Positions 36,501 to 46,213 of a stretch of DNA of 64,000 bases are shown here, piece by piece. The position numbers and the translations under genes are program-made. Within the stretch, counting starts at the first letter, position 1. Every line of letters starts with the position of its first letter. The DNA is from Amborella trichopoda (Eukaryota > Streptophyta > Magnoliopsida > Amborellales > Amborellaceae): NCBI RefSeq assembly GCF_000471905.2, contig NW_006500103.1:756100-820099 (forward strand). Reading direction: 5' to 3'. Below the pieces are notes generated by a model. It was not told the origin of the DNA and ran no database searches. It was given only the letters and a program-made list of their open reading frames with translations.

Positions 36501-39500
36501 GCACTCAATCCATAGAATCTCTCCTCTGAAATCCTCTTAAACGAAAGGTTTCCAATGATAATAACGGGTGCTTCTCCCCCTGAATGAGTTTTTGAAATAT
36601 CGAAGTAGCTTCCACCACCTCACGAGCCCCATAGATCTGTTTACCTTCTCTTGTGATCCCCTCAATCGACTTGACCTTCTACAATTGGCATCACATGAAA
36701 AAATGATTCATCCTTAAGCCAATTGACCCTTGACCTTGGGTGACTAGATCTCCCCCCGTCTGAAATGCTATTGGACCGAGACTTTGGCCTCCATGTTCGG
36801 TGTTACCTCACTCGACAAACTCCTATTGTCCTCTATTTTGTCTAGCATTTTAATATATTTTAGTAGGCTTAAGACTCTGGCATTGTAATTGGCCAAAGGA
36901 TCTCCATGTTCCAGACCTTGAACTTCACCTTCAGCAACTACAATTTTTAGAATATTATGAACCATGCCCATCCCTCCACATGAAACGAGGCCCACCTTTC
37001 TCCATTGAGTTCATGTAAATTTAGTCATCTAAACAAACCAACTCAAAACTGAAAGGTGAAGGCCCTCCCTAGAACTTGATTGTTGAGGACTACATGCTTT
37101 CTTTTCTGAAACAGGCTTTGGTAGCGCAAACAAATTAGATTCAAGGAACTTTGCTTCTCATTCCTACAATACTAGGAAATGGTCCAACTTGGTTAGCATC
37201 AAATTAATCTCTTATACAGGCCAAGTATAGTTAGCACTGCTCAATGGAATCTCTATCAACTAATGAGATGTGGTAAAGATTTTGAAACTTTTGGGGAGCA
37301 TTCTAGCTATCAATCTGCCCTAAGCCACAAGTAAGTTTATTATTTTTAATGTTTATGTTATATTTGGGAAATATAAAAATTCAAATTTTTTAGGTTTTGC
37401 AAGCAATGATCCTTCTACTTTTTAAATTTTTTTAAAAATAAAAAATAAAATACTGCAATAGGTTGTTTCTTGTATTCATGTTAATGGTATTTTTTGTTCC
37501 AATAAATTTAATAATTTTACTCACTTGGTAGCTTATACGCATTCTTTTGTGCATAAGTATTAGCATTTTGGCAGCCTTTTGTTTCCATTTGCTTTTCTAT
37601 TTTCTTTTTGTTTCTTTATGATGTGGAGTTATTGGGTTTTTTCGACCTTCATACTTATGTTCATGGTTGATTACTTCAATATTTTAGAGACCTTTTGTTT
37701 TGCTTTCAATAGTTCAATTTCATTGTTAGTGACTTATTGCTTGATGGATTATTGGAGTGAATTGTGAGAACCGAATTGAGATATGAACAAATGGTGTGAT
37801 ATCATGTTATTTTTTTCTAATAATTTTTGCTTGTTTCTGATTATTTATTCTTTCTAATTTTCCCACAATTTTCTCTCGTTTTCAATTTTTCCTTATGTTC
37901 CGTATATTATTGTTTTTCATTTATTCAACTGGTCAACAAGTGAACTGATCTAGACTGGCTGATCCAACTGGACATCTGGACCGCTCAATGGCCCAGCCAC
38001 AAGTCCAATCTTAACAACATTGATTTATACAAATACCCTGTTCTGATCTCTAATTAGATACACTCTCAAAAGGAGAGCTTTGTTCGTCAGATTGCAATGG
38101 ATAGGCTTTCTATGTGGGCTATAAGCAGTCTCCATCTTCCCAGATGTCAACATCTTTGTAAGTGGACAACTGCTCATGTATTGATGCAATAATATTATTC
38201 ATCTCTCAAAACATTCATCGATGTCATCAAGAGAATCCAAGGAGGATGAAGATGCATCTAACGTGTACTCTGTAGCTCTTTAAGCTTTTGAAAATCTACT
38301 AAGACACAAGAACATCTAGCTTGGTTGATTTTCCCAATATGATACAATGTTCCTAGTGGTCTACAATGGCAACAACTCAGCACAAGGTAGTGTCAGGTTC
38401 CCAGAAAGCCCTTACTGTAACAAATATCTCCCAACATGACCATATCTCTATTTCTTCATTAACTGGTATAATGGAAAGGGAACAATCCTCCATTGTTAAG
38501 CGAAGACCCCCTCTCATAAATACAAAGTGTGAAAGGTCAAGATGACTTCCCACAATATTTTTGTCGCATTTGGACCCTTGATCTAAGGTCAAGACCACTA
38601 CAATAAACGCTCTCACCCAGTTCATTCATAATTCATATTCCCATTATTTTTTGCTGTTGGACGAGGATGACCATTTGAATTAATGGGAGGGTGCCACCGT
38701 AGTCACTTGGACTGATGTCACGCCTCACATGCAAAAGCACTGAATTTTCTTGATCCTTCAATCTGAAATGTTCGTGGAGCCGAAAAGCAAGGAGGGTGCC
38801 ACAATTGTTCTGACCATGATGAAGAACAATCATCATATTACCAAAATCTTCTTGATCATAAACCTGGACCATCGTGAAGTTGGTCAGTCTCATCCCTCTA
38901 TCTAATAACTACCTCCTGCTCTAGGGAATGTCACTAGATCTCCACCCCAAGTATGGAATACGTGTCGGTCCCATTGATAATTAAGTTTGAATCAGTGTTT
39001 TAAAACCCGGATCAACCGGATGAACCGGCCATGGGAGTCAGTTAATAAAAGAATTGAAACAAATAAAAATAGAAAAATAATAAAAAATAAATTTTGGAAA
39101 CCGGGCACATAATTAACTAGTTCTGAACCAGGCACATAATCAACCAGTTCCCTTAGGAACCACAGATTCCTGATCCGGATTGGCAAATTCCACTCCGGAT
39201 TAGTGATCTTTTAAACACTATTTTTGAGTTTTGGAACTCTAACAATGAAATTACTTAGGGGTATTTTGTTATCTTTAGCCTATGATCAAGATTTTATTGG
39301 GCCAACTCGAGTGTCGACATTCCATCTTTTGCGACCCACTTCCTCTTGTCTTCGCCACCTATGGTTCAACTACCACATCATCATTCAGGTCAGCTCATCG
39401 TCTTCTCCATCCCTCATGCTTTCTTTGTAGTTTTCTTTCCAATTCTCCCTCATTTTTTTTATTCTTGGTCACACTCCACTCTTTTGTTGCTTTCAATCTG

Positions 39501-41957
39501 TGAAATCAAGTAATTAGGTTTTTTTTCCTTTTTAGGGTCATTTTAAACATTTGGATGATTAGGTCTAGGGTTCTTGGGAATCAATTTAGACTTATAGGCT
39601 TTTCTTATGAATACACAACTTTTGTAAGAAAAGGGAAAGAGTAATTAGTTTTTGAGACTTGTAAAGAGTTTTTAGGGTGGAATCCCTTGCAAGCCCAAAT
39701 AAAAAAGGAAAAAAAAGGAATAGATGGATAAAAAGGATTTACAAGAGGAAAAATAATGGGGATATATTTTCATCTTCTCTCTCCCCTCAGATCTTTTCTT
39801 CTGTCTCTTCTTCTCTATCTTCGCCCCTCTTCTCTCATCAACCTCTCCCCTCAACCTCTCCCCCTGCTTTCCTCTTCTCTCATCAACCTCTCCCCCTGCT
39901 TTCCTCTTCTCTCCCCCCTCGGATCATTTATTCTGCATCTTCTTCTCCACTTCGTATTCCCTCAGACAATCCTCTGCTTTCGCCCTTATCCCTCTCCTCC
40001 TCGCAACCCCCTTCACTCACCTCCTCTCTCCCCCAGTTTGCCTACTACGAAAACTAAAAAGCATATCTTCTTTGCCTTTCGTAGCTTCTCTATTGCCTCC
40101 TTAAATTATGGTTTCTGCTCCTCTCCTCTTCTTTAACTCTTCCTTCTTTCATGGCCTCCATGCCCCCAGACTATGAACAACTCTCTCAAATACCAACTCC
40201 CCCCTCTTCTCCATCATTGATTATTACAAAATCTTCAGCCTTCTACATCGCTGAAGACAGCAGACTGCTGGCGAGCAAGGACTTAAAAACTTAGCCTCTC
40301 GGATTACTAAATTCAAGCACCTAAAACTCTCACCACAAGCATCTCACCCATATTAGCTGCTGCTCAGCAACTAAAACACAGACCAGACAGCAAACTCCAC
40401 CAGATAATTTTCAGGACTTCCTTAGCAGCATCCTCTTCTGCATTTTGCTTCTCTCTCCCACTGGCATTGTACTCTTTTACCTTGAACTCTCACTACTTTC
40501 TCCGTTTTTGGATTTATTCCCTCTCCCCCTAAGCATCAATGCTCTTTCTGTTCCTTTACGTTGTATTTTGAGCACCCAATATGTGGCATGCCGTAGATCG
40601 TTTATTCTTCATGTAAATTCCTTTTTATTAATACAAAGTTAACATTCTCAAAAAAAAGTGGACCAAGAAGTCAATGAAGAGGTAGGAGATCATAAATCAA
40701 GCATTGATAAAAACCACAGAAAATGTGTGTGGTTGAATTTGTTTAAGGGCATAAAGTAAAAGTCATGGATGGTGCAAGAAATTATGAATCATGGTCAACC
40801 TCTCAGGATCAATCACAAGACTTCCTTAGCATATCAAAACTTCATGGTGTCAAGTTCAACAATCAAAAGTGCAACAGGAAAAGATGAAGACTTATGGTTG
40901 GAAGAAGGTGATGAAGAAAATGAAGAAAAATTTCAAACTCCTTAAGCACAAGGATGAGCTTCTCCCAACGCCACGAGAATGATTTAGTTTTCTTTCTTAG
41001 GGTTATTTTATTCCTATGTGATCTTAGATAAGTAAATACGGTTTACATTTCTAGGGAATAGAGTTAGACTATGAGGGTCTTTCTTATAGATATGCACAAC
41101 TTTTGTAAGTAGAGAGGAGAGAGTAACTACAGCAGTACAACTACTAATATATGAACCACCAAAACTGGGGAAAATTGAAGAGCAAAACTGTAAATTGTCC
41201 TTTATAATCTAAATATGAGTCTGCAAGCAAAATAACAAGAAGACAGGAAAAAAGCAAGCAACACACACTTATCAATAGCAATTCACGGTTCCCGAAAAAT
41301 GTTCACAGTTGATATAAACACAACCCTAGATCAAGAAGGATATAAAATAAATATAACACAATAAGTCCTAAATGTTTAATGTTGATGTTGCAAGTGCTCC
41401 CTCCCTCCCTGTGCCACGGAGATTCAATAACAAAATTAACCATTAATCAATACATTGATCAAAAACCACAAGGAGTAGGCACATCATCTAGGGTGTCATC
41501 GCATTCCCTGAAAAACTCAAATCTAGGGCATCCAAAAGGCAACATGCTTACCAGAAGGAGTAGGCACTACATGAGCATTCAAATTCCTGGATCTAATGAC
41601 CTCAAATTCCATGTCCACCGGTGACTCAGATTCTGGCATCTCTTCCTCCTCTACCTTTGCCTCTCCGATCACCAGTAAACCCTCCTTTCCAACCATCGCA
41701 ACCTCATTTTTGGGCGGAATTAGCAGAGACTCGGAGGCCTTAGGCAATGGAACCGGCATTTTATTGGGAGATTGACGAGCCCTGGTGCACGGCCCATTGT
41801 GGAGAGCTGCAAGAGGAGCCTTGTGATCCTTTGCGGAACGTTTTGAAGGGCCTGAGGAACCAGAACCAGCAGCCTTCCTTTTTACGGAATTTGGCCTCCT
41901 CCTCGAGCCCTCCGTTGCCATGTCTGAGCCCTCTGCGTGTCTTTGCCCCTCCTCCAT
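18524..41957 (-). CDS. SWI3D: SWI/SNF chromatin remodelling subunit SWI3D, 7 exons
   Basis: Exons in transcript order: 41957-41552, 29417-28882, 22960-22388, 22211-22045, 20583-19925, 19543-19287 and 18904-18524. They total 2979 nt and give 992 aa. Every splice site is GT-AG and the phases join. Visible parts: an N-terminus with HNGPCTRAR, as in SWI3D; a SWIRM domain (137-220, [15 protein letters not shown]); a ZZ-type zinc finger that is a mark of SWI3D (about 296-332, [17 protein letters not shown] then DFDLCSEC); a SANT domain (355-402, [20 protein letters not shown]); a long acidic, low-complexity linker; and a C-terminal coiled coil (about 860-910). SWI3 proteins pair through the C-terminus and hold the BRM/SYD ATPase in the plant SWI/SNF complex in the nucleus. 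Exon 1 is split from the SWIRM exon by a 12.1-kb intron, and intron 2 is 5.9 kb. The upstream flank is pyrimidine-rich on the plus strand, so the 5' leader is GA-rich. Confidence 0.96.
20600..21183. other. SWI3D intron 4, first part
   Basis: AT-rich non-coding intron sequence with nothing recognised apart from the LINE tail that follows. Confidence 0.4.
21193..21285 (-). mobile_element. 5'-truncated LINE tail with target duplication
   Basis: On the minus strand about 80 bases of LINE-like 3' UTR (ctctctttaatagtaaagaa) run into an A tail (a T run at 21195-21204). The insert is flanked by a perfect 9-bp repeat, ccaaatgta (21184-21192 and 21286-21294). It is a very short retroposed copy inside SWI3D intron 4. 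Confidence 0.7.
21300..22044. other. SWI3D intron 4, remainder
   Basis: AT-rich intron sequence. No element or gene could be identified. Confidence 0.35.
23000..24029. other. SWI3D intron 2, unrecognised part
   Basis: Non-coding sequence next to exon 3. No open frame with a known motif on either strand. Confidence 0.35.
24030..24375. repeat. Tandem duplication, period about 172 bp
   Basis: The word gaggttttggaacattta occurs at 24051 and 24223. Each copy is followed by acccccaaaactt, cataccaaaag, aaacaaaacaccatg and agcccatgcat or its variant, in the same order. The copies are roughly 85 percent alike by eye. The block lies in SWI3D intron 2. Confidence 0.75.
24590..24980 (-). mobile_element. 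LINE endonuclease fragment
   Basis: The minus strand reads [13 protein letters not shown], close to the WNxRGL start of the L1 apurinic endonuclease. [16 protein letters not shown] and [11 protein letters not shown] follow, in the place of the SNGxSGGIxxxWD segment. Decay makes the call uncertain. It lies in SWI3D intron 2 in the same orientation as the gene. Confidence 0.42.
24981..26200. other. SWI3D intron 2, unrecognised
   Basis: It includes a short TA run (25701-25718) and AT-rich sequence. Mobile DNA is likely, but no boundary could be set. Confidence 0.3.
26239..26664. repeat. Inverted repeat (fold-back element)
   Basis: Left arm about 26239-26360, right arm about 26525-26664. The left words tcatgagccaatttctacag, ccaaagtccatca and gtgtttgaattttaataa reappear inverted in the right arm. 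The loop is about 165 bases. It is probably a MITE or the core of one. Confidence 0.7.
26700..27329. other. SWI3D intron 2, unrecognised
   Basis: AT-rich, then from about 27210 it changes to a CT-richer sequence that leads into the tandem units. No known element recognised. Confidence 0.3.
27330..27823. repeat. Three tandem units of 158-180 bp with short ATG frames
   Basis: Units start at 27331, 27511 and 27669 with the word gagaagctcaa (or aaagaagctcaa). Each holds ccatccatg, ccctaggcggc, ctctctacaaa, accacacccatggg and aataaggagaagctc. Unit 1 has an extra 22-bp internal repeat. On the plus strand each unit opens a short frame at the same ATG; unit 2 begins [20 protein letters not shown] and has 35 codons. 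The peptides are basic and Ser/Leu-rich, like an organelle presequence. The third unit ends at cag followed by gtttgc, a possible splice donor. Confidence 0.7.
28155..28355. mobile_element. MITE family T, diverged copy
   Basis: The left half reads caaggaggtcacaatta, then a variant of gaccattggatgtgaaattgg. The right half carries the inverse (gtgacctccttgtgttaaaa). The terminal bases have decayed. It sits in SWI3D intron 2. Confidence 0.55.
29418..30289. other. SWI3D intron 1, part next to the SWIRM exon
   Basis: It contains a small direct repeat at 29829-29890, where aatggtatacaagtgtg is followed by cttatgtcattcacaa in two successive copies. Otherwise nothing is recognised. Confidence 0.4.
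31741..34855 (-). mobile_element. L1-type LINE (inner element), 5'-truncated
   Basis: On the minus strand it opens inside the reverse transcriptase ([20 protein letters not shown]), then [67 protein letters not shown], the RT zinc finger [20 protein letters not shown] (33110-33180), [10 protein letters not shown] and the RNase H end [16 protein letters not shown] (about 31960). It stops at an A tail (T run 31741-31751). A hAT-like element (32572-32968) splits it. It sits inside the outer LINE. Only the word cagat is shared by the two flanks, so the duplication has decayed. Confidence 0.75.
32572..32968. mobile_element. Non-autonomous hAT-like element, GGGTC family, copy 2
   Basis: Ends taggggcgggaaacc and, inverted, gttcccaaccccta-like (caaccctac). 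The inside is rich in gggtc/gaccc words, with a cccaacccaaccc run near 32730. Flanks catatggt (32564-32571) and cataaggt (32969-32976) form an 8-bp target duplication with 7 of 8 matches. It interrupts the inner LINE between its zinc finger and RNase H parts. Confidence 0.8.
35220..36115. mobile_element. hAT-like DNA element inside the outer LINE
   Basis: It is flanked by atccacct (35212-35219) and aaccacct (36116-36123), an 8-bp duplication with 7 of 8 matches. Both copies lie over the LINE codons for KVDF, which confirms the borders. The right end, read inward, is caatgttcaagaaaacgg, matching caatgttctaaaaaatgcc at 6060. The gcctaggcg-type words beside it also match that hAT relic. The left end does not mirror the right one. 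Inside are a 17-base C run (about 35380) and several degenerate copies of gaaaatattactctatgta (35790-35960). Confidence 0.65.
37021..38994. other. SWI3D intron 1, unrecognised
   Basis: A minus-strand open frame at 38633-38893 (86 aa) has no known motif. The 37930-38020 part carries gactggctgatccaactgg-like words of the kind seen in small DNA elements. No host gene is supported. Confidence 0.3.
38995..39223. mobile_element. Small TIR element
   Basis: It begins cagtgttttaaaacccggat and ends ccggattagtgatcttttaaacacta. The outer words agtgttttaaaa and ttttaaacact are inverted repeats, and ccgg words (ccggatcaaccggatg) lie inside. It looks like a common plant MITE type with no coding capacity. 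Confidence 0.55.
39556..41130. repeat. Direct repeat pair 1.5 kb apart
   Basis: About 80 bases near 39560-39640 and 41050-41130 share gggaat, tttagact, cttttcttat or cttttcttatag, cacaacttttgtaag and gagagtaa in the same order. Between them lies CT-rich sequence with a local tandem repeat (tctcatcaacctctcccc, 39830-39900). The pair could be the ends of one element or two separate insertions; the class is unknown. Confidence 0.45.
40445..40657 (+). mobile_element. Possible retroposed 3' end with A tail
   Basis: The stretch ttgtattttgagcacccaat, followed by ctttttattaatacaaag and an A run at 40650-40657, resembles the 3' UTR of plant L1 LINEs. The body upstream could not be identified. Confidence 0.35.
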
Positions 41958-42110
41958 GGCGTCCTCTTGTGTTTGTCAAAGGACCACGAATAAGACCATA
42001 CCCTCCCTCTCTCTCTAAACACCTGCTTGTGTTACTATCACCACTGGCTCTCTCGACTGGTACACGAGCTGGCGATTCCAGTCTCTATCTCTCCCTCTGT
42101 TGCCAAATCC

Positions 42111-42165
<55 letters not shown>

Positions 42166-42550
42166 CTACCTACCTACCTACCTACCTACCTACCTACCTA
42201 CCGTACCGTACCTACCGTACCTNNNNNNNNNNNNNNNNNNNNNNNNNNNNNNNNNNNNNNNNNNNNNNNNNNNNNNNNNNNNNNNNNNNNNNNNNNNNNN
42301 NNNNNNNNNNNNNNNNNNNNNNNNNNNNNNNNNNNNNNNNNNNNNNNNNNNNNNNNNNNNNNNNNNNNNNNNNNNNNNNNNNNNNNNNNNNNNNNNNNNN
42401 NNNNNNNNNNNNNNNNNNNNNNNNNNNNNNNNNNNNNNNNNNNNNNNNNNNNNNNNACTTACTACCACCTACGGTCGTCTCTCGTACGTACGTACGTACG
42501 ACGACGTCGTCGAGTACCTACTACGTCTCTTCTCTCCTCCTCTGTCTACA

Positions 42551-42586
<36 letters not shown>

Positions 42587-42800
42587 GAAGCCCTCTCTCC
42601 CACTGAGACTAGCCCTCTTACTCGCTCCCTCAGACCGAAAGCTCTCTCTCGCCCTTCGTTTGAGAGACTATAAAGAAGGGGCTCTTGGTTGGCTTAGAGA
42701 CTACAGTGGACCTAGCAATAGAATCTTAACAAATAGGATTCTTCTCTCTCTCTAGAAATCCCCCCTCTCTCACTCCCTAGTTATCGTAAACTTTCCCTCC
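41958..42800 (-). promoter_or_regulatory. SWI3D upstream region: CT tracts and assembly gap
   Basis: Going away from the start codon on the plus strand: CT-rich sequence, CT runs (42105-42160), a CTAC run (about 42162-42202), permuted cgtac words, 234 unknown bases (42223-42456), more permuted tacg/gtcg words, and another CT run (42553-42583). On the gene strand this is GA-rich, as in many plant 5' leaders. No TATA box or start site could be assigned, and the gap hides part of the likely promoter. Confidence 0.5.
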
Positions 42801-43930
42801 GTTTTTTATCAACAAAATTGCCTTCCCTCACTTTTTGTGTTTTGCATGACATCTCCCGTGTCCTTTTTTCTTTTCCTTTTTTTTCTCTTTTTTTGTTTTT
42901 TTTTTTTTAAAAATTACAAAAACTTCTCAAAATCGTACTTTTAGACAACTTTCCAACTAAGTATGTTTTTAAAGTAATTTTTACCTTAAATTTATTTTTT
43001 TTTAGCAAACACCCTCAAGTCAAAAAAATAAGGTAAAATAAAAATCAAAATATCCTCTAAAAAAAGCATGTCATCCCGCACATAATGGAGGCAATCTCGC
43101 ACTTTGCTTATAGAAAGCATGTGGTCTTTGGGCTTCTGAAAAGCATGCGGTCCGACATTTTGGGCTTTTAAAAAGCATGCCGTCCGACACAAAATAAGGG
43201 GCAATCCGACACAAAATAGGGGCAGTCCACTATAGGCATTTTTGTCAAAACAATATGATTTTTTTTACTTTAGGGTATTTGCTAGGAAAGTTTAAATTGG
43301 ATAAAAATTACTAAAAAAAACCTTTAGGGCTGGGTTGTCTCAAAAGTCTCGTTTTGAGGGGTTTTTGTAATTTTAAATTTAAGGGTAGGTTGTCTAAAAA
43401 TTAGGTATTATTTTTTTTTTTTTTTGTTAATATCAAATCACAATTTATCTTGTAGTTTGACCGATTTTGATTAGACCGAACCTATTACTACTTTGATTAA
43501 TAGACCAAACCATTTACTAGTTCAATTATTAGTCCGATTTTGATAGCGTTGCTCTAGATGAGGCCCCAATTTCGAGTTAGATCAATTAGTTTTGATACGG
43601 CTTAACGATTTTTAAGCACTAGATACATCAAAGTTAATGCTAGCATATTCGGTGCACAAATATCTTCCATCTAAAGCGAATAAATAGTGCATACGTGGTG
43701 ATCCTGCGGAGGCAACTTGTACATTTGCTCCTCCAGCAAAAAACCCGCTCGGTTGATTTATCTAAAAGTTTGGGTCCCGATATAAAAATTATTAGATGCA
43801 TAATTTCAAACTATTTTTTTTTTAAAAAAAAAAGCAAAGGATTTTTAGTTTTTACACACACCTCGATCAGACTGTCTATATTGGACAACATGGGCACAAT
43901 CCAAAGGCATGGTTTTCTTTAGGTAATTTG
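42801..43930. other. Intergenic between SWI3D and EXA1, unrecognised
   Basis: Homopolymer-rich sequence. Three diverged copies of aaaagcatg(t/c)(c/g)gtc are spaced 40-70 bases apart in 43060-43210, joined by ccgcac(a) or ccgacac words; this is a small local repeat. No gene is supported. Confidence 0.35.
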
Positions 43931-43934
43931 TGTG

Positions 43935-44165
43935 TGAAAATTTTAAGGGATTGTATGACCAAATATCTTTTGTATATAGAGGCTAAAATCGTTTTCACTT
44001 ATTAGATGTTGAATTGGATGGCTTGAAGTGAGTCATGAAGGCTGATAAAATAAAATTTTGGAACTTTGTAATACTAAATGACACTCCTACAACCACCCAT
44101 TTTGAAATTTAAGGGACAATAATAATTATGATCTCCATGTACAAAAGATAAATTGTACTTTTGTA
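43935..44165. mobile_element. MITE family T, diverged copy
   Basis: It begins gggattgtatgaccaaat and carries attggatggcttgaa in the same order as the copy at 16622-16842. The inverted right half is recognisable (caaccacccattttgaaatt, gatctccatgtacaaaag). Confidence 0.5.
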
Positions 44166-44635
44166 GACAATTCTAAATTTTAAAAGGTTGGTCACTAAGT
44201 TGAGTACATAACCACTATAGAATATGAAATCCCAAACCTGACAAGTGTTTTGTCTTGGAAAAATGTACATTATGGTCCTACTGGAGTATAAAATCTTTTT
44301 AGGTCAACCAAGCTATTCATTGGATAAATATTGACTCTCACATGTGTCATTTGGATATGGGCAAATGGGTGTCTAAATTATTTTCCCTCTATGAGCCCTT
44401 GTATTCATACTCCTACTTATCAATAAAAGCCTCCCTAATATTCTTAGAAGATTTATAATATCATTAGTCATTTTCAAAAGGCAACCTTAAATGCAACCAA
44501 ATTTGATTGTATTCTCATATGCTACTCAATGTACAGAAAATATTTACTCTTCAAAACAAATATTATGAATGATGCAATGAAAGTTGTTCTTGCTATAATG
44601 ATCAATGGTCAAGCTTTAATCTCAATTATGATGAT

Positions 44636-44639
<4 letters not shown>

Positions 44640-44673
<34 letters not shown>
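44640..44673. repeat. (TA)n microsatellite
   Basis: A simple TA run. Confidence 0.9.
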
Positions 44674-44677
<4 letters not shown>

Positions 44678-44679
44678 AT

Positions 44680-45650
44680 GAATGTAACTGGCAAAATACT
44701 TGCCTTATGTTTGGCTTCCACTTGTTTCTATATCGATTTCCTCCTGAGTTCCCTCAGAATGTGACACATTCATGTTCAGGTTAAAATGGTATTTTCTTTT
44801 TTATTTTCTAGCTCGCAAAATTGTAGAGTTTTTAAGAGTATGTGCATGCCAAAATAGGGGTAAAATGTGGCATCCAAATAGGCCGATGAAACCCGTTACG
44901 GCTCTCTTAAAAAGCGCCCCAATAGTGTTGAGACATGTGTCGGGGCACATCCAAATGAGGCCTCAAGTTGCGGTTCGGCTCACCTCAATCATGAGTATAC
45001 TAGCTCATAAATAGTTGAACAATGTCTAGAATTGTGGATCACATATGTCGAAGGGTGTTAATTGTTTGATAAATCCTTGACCTCCTAAAAAAATTGACTC
45101 ATCTATATATGGCTAGCATCTAAACTTTTACAAAAAGATGTTGCATGACTTGTTGGAGTTGGTTTGGTAAAATTGAGGCAAAATTTTGTACAATTTCAAA
45201 AAATTAGATCTCAAACTCTTATTGTTTCAGGGTACACATGAGTGCTATCTCTAGACGATATTTGCCTCCTTTCAATGTAGTATTTGATGTGCATAAGAAG
45301 GGCAATTCATCTTTAGGATATATGAAAACAAATAGTTATTCTTAAGCACTATGTACTGGAACTTAGAACCCACACATGAGACACTAGAGTCTTGATAATT
45401 TATAGAGAGAAATAGATAAAATCGAGTAGAGAGATAAAGTTTAATCTACTCGTTTGTTTGTCGGAATTGTAGAGAATGATCTATTGGGACAGATGCAAGG
45501 GTTGTGTAAAGTGCTATCTCGTATGGCAAAATGACCTATTCATATAAAGCCACAAGGTGGCTGCATATTTACTGTTGCGGTGGTTACATGCATCACCAAT
45601 AACTACAAGTTACATGTAGCCCTTTAACCCACTTGATGACTGTTGTTACA
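44680..45650. other. Intergenic, unrecognised
   Basis: AT-rich sequence with one 80-codon frame (44772-45014) that has no known motif. Confidence 0.3.
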
Positions 45651-45890
45651 ACATCTATTTGTCTCTATTTCATCAGCCTCCTATTGCCTCAATTTCATTA
45701 ATGGCTATATGACCGTTGGGTGTCCCACATGCATTAACGGCTAGATGAACTTGATAACTACATTTACAACATCCCCTTTGATCTCGAATTCATCAACCTT
45801 CTTTTGCCTCAATTTCATTAATGACTATATGACCGTTGGGTGTTCCACATGCATCAACGGCTAGATGATCGTTGGCTATCCCACACGTGC
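45651..45890. repeat. Tandem duplication, period 120 bp
   Basis: The words tgcctcaatttcattaatg, atgaccgttgggtgt and acggctagatga occur exactly 120 bases apart (for example 45685 and 45805). The units are nearly identical over about 80 bases. Confidence 0.8.
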
Positions 45891-45969
45891 TAGGCTCACA
45901 AAAAGAGATCGAGCCTCGAACTCGACTCATACATATGCTTGGGTGAGAGGCATATACATATCTTATCAT

Positions 45970-46185
45970 TTTTTTTTACTGTTGGTACAAAGAGGTCATA
46001 ATTACTTGCAATCATCCGATGTGAAATTTGATAGCTTGATTGTGTCAGACGTTTGAGAAAAATTATTTTGAAGTTTAAGCTAGGTCGACGAAATAAATAC
46101 AATCATCCAATTTCATATCCGATCATCAATATTAATTGTGACCACTTTGTACCGAAGGTAAATTGTCCCATTATATAGTTTTTAT
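45970..46185. mobile_element. MITE family T, copy
   Basis: Reads ttggtacaaagaggtcataatta, atccgatgtgaaatttgatagc, then the inverted half (caatcatccaatttcatatc, ttgtgaccactttgtaccga, cccattatata). It lies 30 bases from the next copy. The first terminal bases are unclear. Confidence 0.6.
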
Positions 46186-46213
46186 TTTGATAAACTGCCC
46201 CACATTTTTAAAA

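Larger units (their letters stand above)
30290..37020 (-). mobile_element. L1-type LINE (outer element), interrupted twice
   Basis: Pieces read on the minus strand, in order: a pre-RT segment [14 protein letters not shown] (about 36820); RT start [11 protein letters not shown] and [13 protein letters not shown] (36230-36370); VDFxKAQDKVD (35180-35220); [11 protein letters not shown], the YxDD motif (about 34890); GVEVS and [11 protein letters not shown] (31590-31690); [11 protein letters not shown] (about 31340); and WEPDSKGDF with a decayed finger region (30450-30800). The YxDD part and the GVEVS part are 3.1 kb apart because a second LINE (31741-34855) lies between them. A DNA element (35220-36115) splits KVDF. 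The LINE has many stops and lacks a readable endonuclease. Confidence 0.75.

Noticed and set aside
38633-38893. 86-codon minus-strand frame in SWI3D intron 1
   Set aside because: It looks like real protein by composition but has no motif I recognise and no start or splice context. Left as unidentified intron DNA.
39677-40136. Two overlapping 126-codon plus-strand frames
   Set aside because: Low-complexity Ser/Pro/Leu peptides from a CT-rich tract with a local tandem repeat. No homology recognised.
41747-42755. Plus-strand frames of 168-308 codons across the N gap
   Set aside because: They run through unknown bases and CT/CTAC repeats, which open all frames. The part before the gap is antisense to SWI3D exon 1.
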